From an uncultured Acidobacteriota bacterium (lineage in GTDB: Bacteria; Acidobacteriota; Thermoanaerobaculia; UBA5066), in contig CALFNC010000265.1 in the NCBI GenBank assembly GCA_937902605.1, positions 1 to 7,989 on the forward strand: a stretch of DNA of 7,989 nucleotides, read 5' to 3'. Below the pieces are notes generated by a model, which was given only the letters and a program-made list of their open reading frames with translations, was not told the DNA's origin and did no database searches. This document shows, in pieces, positions 5,021 through 7,989 of this stretch; the first letter of the stretch is position 1; each line of letters begins with the position of its first letter. The translations under genes were made by a program, and so were the position numbers.

Positions 5021-7989
5021 TCACTCCCCTTTAATTGCAAGGACCTGTCCCGCCGAGTACGCGTTGAATTCGGGGGCGTACATGGACTGGACCGTCGCCG
5101 GCCCAACGCGGAACGTCCCCGCCGTCGCCGCACGGAGGCGGACCTTGAACGTGTACTCCCCAGCCGGAAGCTGCTCGAAGAAGAAGTTCGACGCGCTATC
5201 CCGGATCTCCTCGTACCACGAGATTCCCAGGTCCCACCGGTACCGGGACACGGGGCTCTCCGGCTCGAAGCCCGCGCCCCGGGGATCGCGGAGGTGGACG
5301 TACTCCGCCGCGTGCTTCGTCCGGAGCGACAGGTGGACCTCGACCTGGTCGCCGATCTCGACGGCCGCCCCGTCCGCGAGCGGGCGAAGGACCCACTCCT
5401 TCCCTTCCAGCACGCGCTTGAAGGTGGTCCGGCTCACCCGGAAGAAGTCCCCGCGCTCCTCCGCGGGAAGACGGTCGGTGGCGAAGTGCCAGGCCGCCGA
5501 CGCGAACGCGAACCCCTGGCTCTCCTTGGACACCGAGATCGTCGACATCGTCTTCGGGTCGACCTTCTCTCCCGGGATCACGACCTGGTTCTTCTTTCCG
5601 GTGTAGCGGTCGGGCTCGAACGTGAAGGTGACTTTCTGCGGCCCGACCGTCACGGTCGCGTCCTCGCGGATGCCCAGCGCGCCTTCCTTCTTCAGGTAGT
5701 GGGCGAGGGCGTAGATCACCTCGGCCGTCGCGCGCGTGGACTTCCACTGGTTGAGCTTCTTGTTCAGGAGGAGCCACTGGACCAGCCCTTCGCGCCTGGC
5801 ATCGGCCGGTTTCAGCTCTGACAGCGTCCGGAGGGCAAATGCCTGCGTCTCGATGGTGTCGTTGTACCAGAGCCAGGAGCGGTCCTCGGGTGCCCAGAAG
5901 GTTCCCTGCTCGTCGTTCGTCTTCGACGAGTCCATCACGCTGTCCCAGACCAGCTTGGCGTCGGCGGGCCGTCCCATCCTCTTCAGCGTCAGCGCCAAGA
6001 ATCCCTTCAGATAGGGCGAGTGCTGCTTCCAGTGCCGGAACGAGAAGTCGAGGATCTCCTTCCGATCGGATGGCGAGAGCGCCCCGTTCGTGTAGCTCTC
6101 GTCGGGATAGCTCGACGCCGCATAGTTCAGGGAGGTCAGAAACTCCCAGCAGCAGTCGTCGGCCATCATCCTCTTCAGATCCGACCGGAAGTAGCCCGCG
6201 AGGTACTGCCAGCCCCGCTGCACCATCTCCTTCGGGACGTCCACGCCGAACTCGGCCGCGTGCGCGAACCCGTGTATCAGGTAGAGCGTCATGTAGGGCG
6301 ACGGCGGGCCGCCCGGCCACCAGGGGAACGACCCATTCGCGTTCTGCGCTTTCCGGAGCCTCGCGAGCGCGGAGTCACGATTCGCCTTCGCGACCCGCGG
6401 GTCGAGGACGTTCGTCAGACCGTGGCCGGCGTCTTTCCCGCCGCGGGCCGCCTGGAGCCACGGGGTCTCCTCCAAGGCCATCTTCCGGTTCGGGTCCGCC
6501 TGGTCCCACGTCTCGAGCGGCGTCTCCCGCTTCGACATCTCGGCAGCCATTCGGGCGACGGCCGGGTAGCCGGCGTAGAGGCTCGAGACGATGCCCGTCG
6601 AGACGAAACGGTTCAGGGTCTGCTCCGTGCACTCGTATGGGAAGTCGATCAGGTACGGGAGCGCCTGCAGGACCGTGTAGAAGAGCTGGGCGTCGACGGT
6701 GACGACGAGCTGCTCGTGGGTCAACGTCGGGTCATCCGCCTTCGCCATGTCCTCGAAGGTCATGGTCTTCGCGTCGCGGTTCTTCAACGTCACGAATCGC
6801 GACTGGACGAGGTGGAGCCGTCCGGGGAGCACCGGCACGGGGCGAAGCTCGCCGTCCGCGTTCGACCCAGAGACCGCCGTGACCCGGAAGGCGGCCATCT
6901 GGAGCGCCTTCGGGGCCCTGACGGCGAAGCGGACGTTCGCTCCGCCTCCAGCCGCGGCCTTGAAGGATCGGGCCGGCGCCGCCTCGAGCCCGAACGCGGC
7001 GTTCAGGCTCTCGTTGGTCTCCGGGTCGACGACATCGAGCGTCACCTTCCCCGCCATCTCGACGTCGGACGCGTTGTTGACGACGACCTTCAGCTCGGCG
7101 GAGTCCCCCTCCCGGAAGAAGCGAGGGAGGTAGGGCCGAACCATCAGGTCCTTCACACTCTTCGTCTCCTTCCGGACCGACGCGCCTTTGAGGTCCTTTG
7201 TCACGGCATGCACCCACACGTTCCAGGACGTGACCGAGTCGGGGACCGTGAACTCGATGATCGCCGTCCCGTCCGGACCCGTCAGGAGGTTCGGGCGCCA
7301 GAAGGCGGTCTCGGAGAAATCGCTCCGGAGAGAAACGGTCGCTTCGGCCGGGGCATTACTTTCCTCCTTCGCCGCCGCCTTCTGCATGGGCGCCGCGGCA
7401 GGAGCCGGCGGGGCCGACTGCGCCATCATCGCGTCTGCGCGCATGACGCCTCCTGCCATGGTGCCCCTTCTCCCTGTACCGCCGATACCATGGCTGTCGT
7501 AGAACTTGAGATGGTCGGGCTGGAATGACGGCAGGTCCGGCCGCGAGCGGCCCGACCCCTGGACCCAGAAGGTCCTGGCCTGGGCGAGGGTTGATCGGAG
7601 CCAGCCGACGGACGGGCGGACGGGATAGAGGGAAGAGACGGCCGGCGGGTGGTGCGGGGCGAAGAGGTCGAGACTCCGGTCGTACATATACGCGAGCAGC
7701 TCGGCGGCGCCCGCCTCGGCGGGCTTGCCGTCCGGAGCCTTCACCTTCACTGAGAAGGTCTCCTTCGCCCCTGGGCGCAGGCGGTCTCGGAAGGTGGTGA
7801 ACTCCAGCGAAAGCTCCTTGTCGTCCCACGGGACCATGACGCTTGCGGTGGAGCGGAAGAACTGGTGGTCCCGCATCCCGCTGAGCGCGAGCCCGAAACC
7901 CCCTCGCTCCTTCTCGGTCACCGGGATTTCGATCACCCCGCCGCTCCCGGCCTCCACCTCGCGGCGCGCGCCTGGAACATGCCGGACCT
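5021..7989 (-). CDS. Bacterial alpha-2-macroglobulin family protein, C-terminal portion (partial)
   Basis: The frame is open through the right edge, giving 988 visible codons; bacterial family members are usually about 1,500-2,000 residues, so roughly half is missing, including the signal or lipoprotein sequence. In order it shows macroglobulin-type beta domains (to about base 7500), a low-complexity bait-like linker (7340-7495), the A2M core opening with FSETAFWRPNLLT (from 7318), and PYECTEQ with the thioester pair CTEQ at 6620-6631. It continues with an alpha-helical thioester domain (about 6745-5750) and a C-terminal macroglobulin-10/receptor-like domain with RDPRGAGFEPESPVSRY (5292-5242). 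These periplasmic or surface proteins trap proteases. Bait cleavage exposes the thioester, which bonds to the attacker, and the intact Cys and Gln predict a working trap. In many bacteria such genes pair with a penicillin-binding protein gene; here the upstream side is not visible. GTG 7957 is internal and not the real start. Confidence 0.92.
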   Translation of the reverse strand, partial: VRHVPGARREVEAGSGGVIEIPVTEKERGGFGLALSGMRDHQFFRSTASVMVPWDDKELSLEFTTFRDRLRPGAKETFSVKVKAPDGKPAEAGAAELLAYMYDRSLDLFAPHHPPAVSSLYPVRPSVGWLRSTLAQARTFWVQGSGRSRPDLPSFQPDHLKFYDSHGIGGTGRRGTMAGGVMRADAMMAQSAPPAPAAAPMQKAAAKEESNAPAEATVSLRSDFSETAFWRPNLLTGPDGTAIIEFTVPDSVTSWNVWVHAVTKDLKGASVRKETKSVKDLMVRPYLPRFFREGDSAELKVVVNNASDVEMAGKVTLDVVDPETNESLNAAFGLEAAPARSFKAAAGGGANVRFAVRAPKALQMAAFRVTAVSGSNADGELRPVPVLPGRLHLVQSRFVTLKNRDAKTMTFEDMAKADDPTLTHEQLVVTVDAQLFYTVLQALPYLIDFPYECTEQTLNRFVSTGIVSSLYAGYPAVARMAAEMSKRETPLETWDQADPNRKMALEETPWLQAARGGKDAGHGLTNVLDPRVAKANRDSALARLRKAQNANGSFPWWPGGPPSPYMTLYLIHGFAHAAEFGVDVPKEMVQRGWQYLAGYFRSDLKRMMADDCCWEFLTSLNYAASSYPDESYTNGALSPSDRKEILDFSFRHWKQHSPYLKGFLALTLKRMGRPADAKLVWDSVMDSSKTNDEQGTFWAPEDRSWLWYNDTIETQAFALRTLSELKPADARREGLVQWLLLNKKLNQWKSTRATAEVIYALAHYLKKEGALGIREDATVTVGPQKVTFTFEPDRYTGKKNQVVIPGEKVDPKTMSTISVSKESQGFAFASAAWHFATDRLPAEERGDFFRVSRTTFKRVLEGKEWVLRPLADGAAVEIGDQVEVHLSLRTKHAAEYVHLRDPRGAGFEPESPVSRYRWDLGISWYEEIRDSASNFFFEQLPAGEYTFKVRLRAATAGTFRVGPATVQSMYAPEFNAYSAGQVLAIKGE
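7340..7495 (-). other. Bait-region-like linker of the alpha-2-macroglobulin
   Basis: About 52 residues immediately before FSETAFW have a composition unlike the rest of the protein. Gly- and Met-rich sequence with a dibasic TGRRGTM comes first, then MRADAMMAQ, then an Ala/Pro tract (APPAPAAAP), then a charged AAAKEE stretch. In human alpha-2-macroglobulin the protease bait lies just before the equivalent FPETW segment, so position as well as composition supports a bait role. The region is flexible and offers sites for trypsin-like and elastase-like proteases. The assignment is by analogy. Confidence 0.6.

Noticed and set aside
5013..5045. Possible bidirectional terminator between the convergent genes
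   Set aside because: Only 8 bases separate the stops. The nearby CCCCTTTAATTG has a short T-run but no stem that could pair beside it.
4466..5821. A 451-codon plus-strand frame crossing the phosphatase, STAS and alpha-2-macroglobulin genes
   Set aside because: It runs through three genes in the wrong frame, across a convergent junction, and is extremely Arg-rich. This is a shadow frame.
6020..7528. A 502-codon plus-strand open frame opposite the alpha-2-macroglobulin gene
   Set aside because: It is rich in Arg, Leu and Val with no motifs or coherent hydrophobic pattern. The opposite strand carries well-conserved domains throughout, so the length reflects GC-rich codon bias.

Overview
This is a GC-rich window with seven protein-coding genes, five complete and two cut by the window edges. 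It has almost no intergenic space: the longest gap is about 135 bases. The gene content points to a Gram-negative-type aerobic bacterium from a deep environmental phylum such as Acidobacteriota, Gemmatimonadota or Myxococcota. The reasons are an alternative complex III respiratory module, a thioester alpha-2-macroglobulin and a partner-switching regulator. That placement is inferred from gene families and composition, and I cannot narrow it to a genus.

Left part, minus strand (1-2169): a secreted PhoD-like metallophosphatase is followed by the membrane-anchored pentaheme cytochrome of alternative complex III (actA), then by the first 84 codons of the molybdopterin-oxidoreductase-like iron-sulfur subunit (actB), which runs off the left edge. 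ActA and ActB belong to the quinol-oxidising complex that substitutes for the bc1 complex and passes electrons to a terminal oxidase or soluble cytochrome. The actA-actB gap holds two compact inverted repeats.

Middle part, plus strand (2305-5012): a tightly packed three-gene partner-switching operon. It encodes a small anti-sigma-type serine kinase (HATPase fold), a membrane phosphatase with dual Cache, HAMP and PP2C/SpoIIE domains, and a STAS anti-anti-sigma protein. The stop of gene 1 abuts the start of gene 2, and genes 2 and 3 overlap by ATGA. The expected circuit is as follows. The kinase phosphorylates the STAS protein on Ser55 and sequesters an unseen partner, probably a sigma factor. 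The phosphatase, controlled by an extracytoplasmic ligand, dephosphorylates the STAS protein and releases the partner. The Cache domain carries what looks like the full amino-acid-binding residue set, so the input may be an amino acid. No sigma factor is encoded in the window.

Right part, minus strand (5021-7989): the C-terminal 988 codons of a large bacterial alpha-2-macroglobulin with an intact CTEQ thioester site and a low-complexity bait-like linker. It converges on the STAS gene with only 8 bases between the two stop codons. Its N-terminal half and signal sequence lie outside the window.

The most interesting points are the predicted amino-acid input to the partner switch, and substitutions at normally conserved metal-site positions of the PhoD-like enzyme. 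I saw no RNA genes, mobile elements, CRISPR arrays or tandem repeats.
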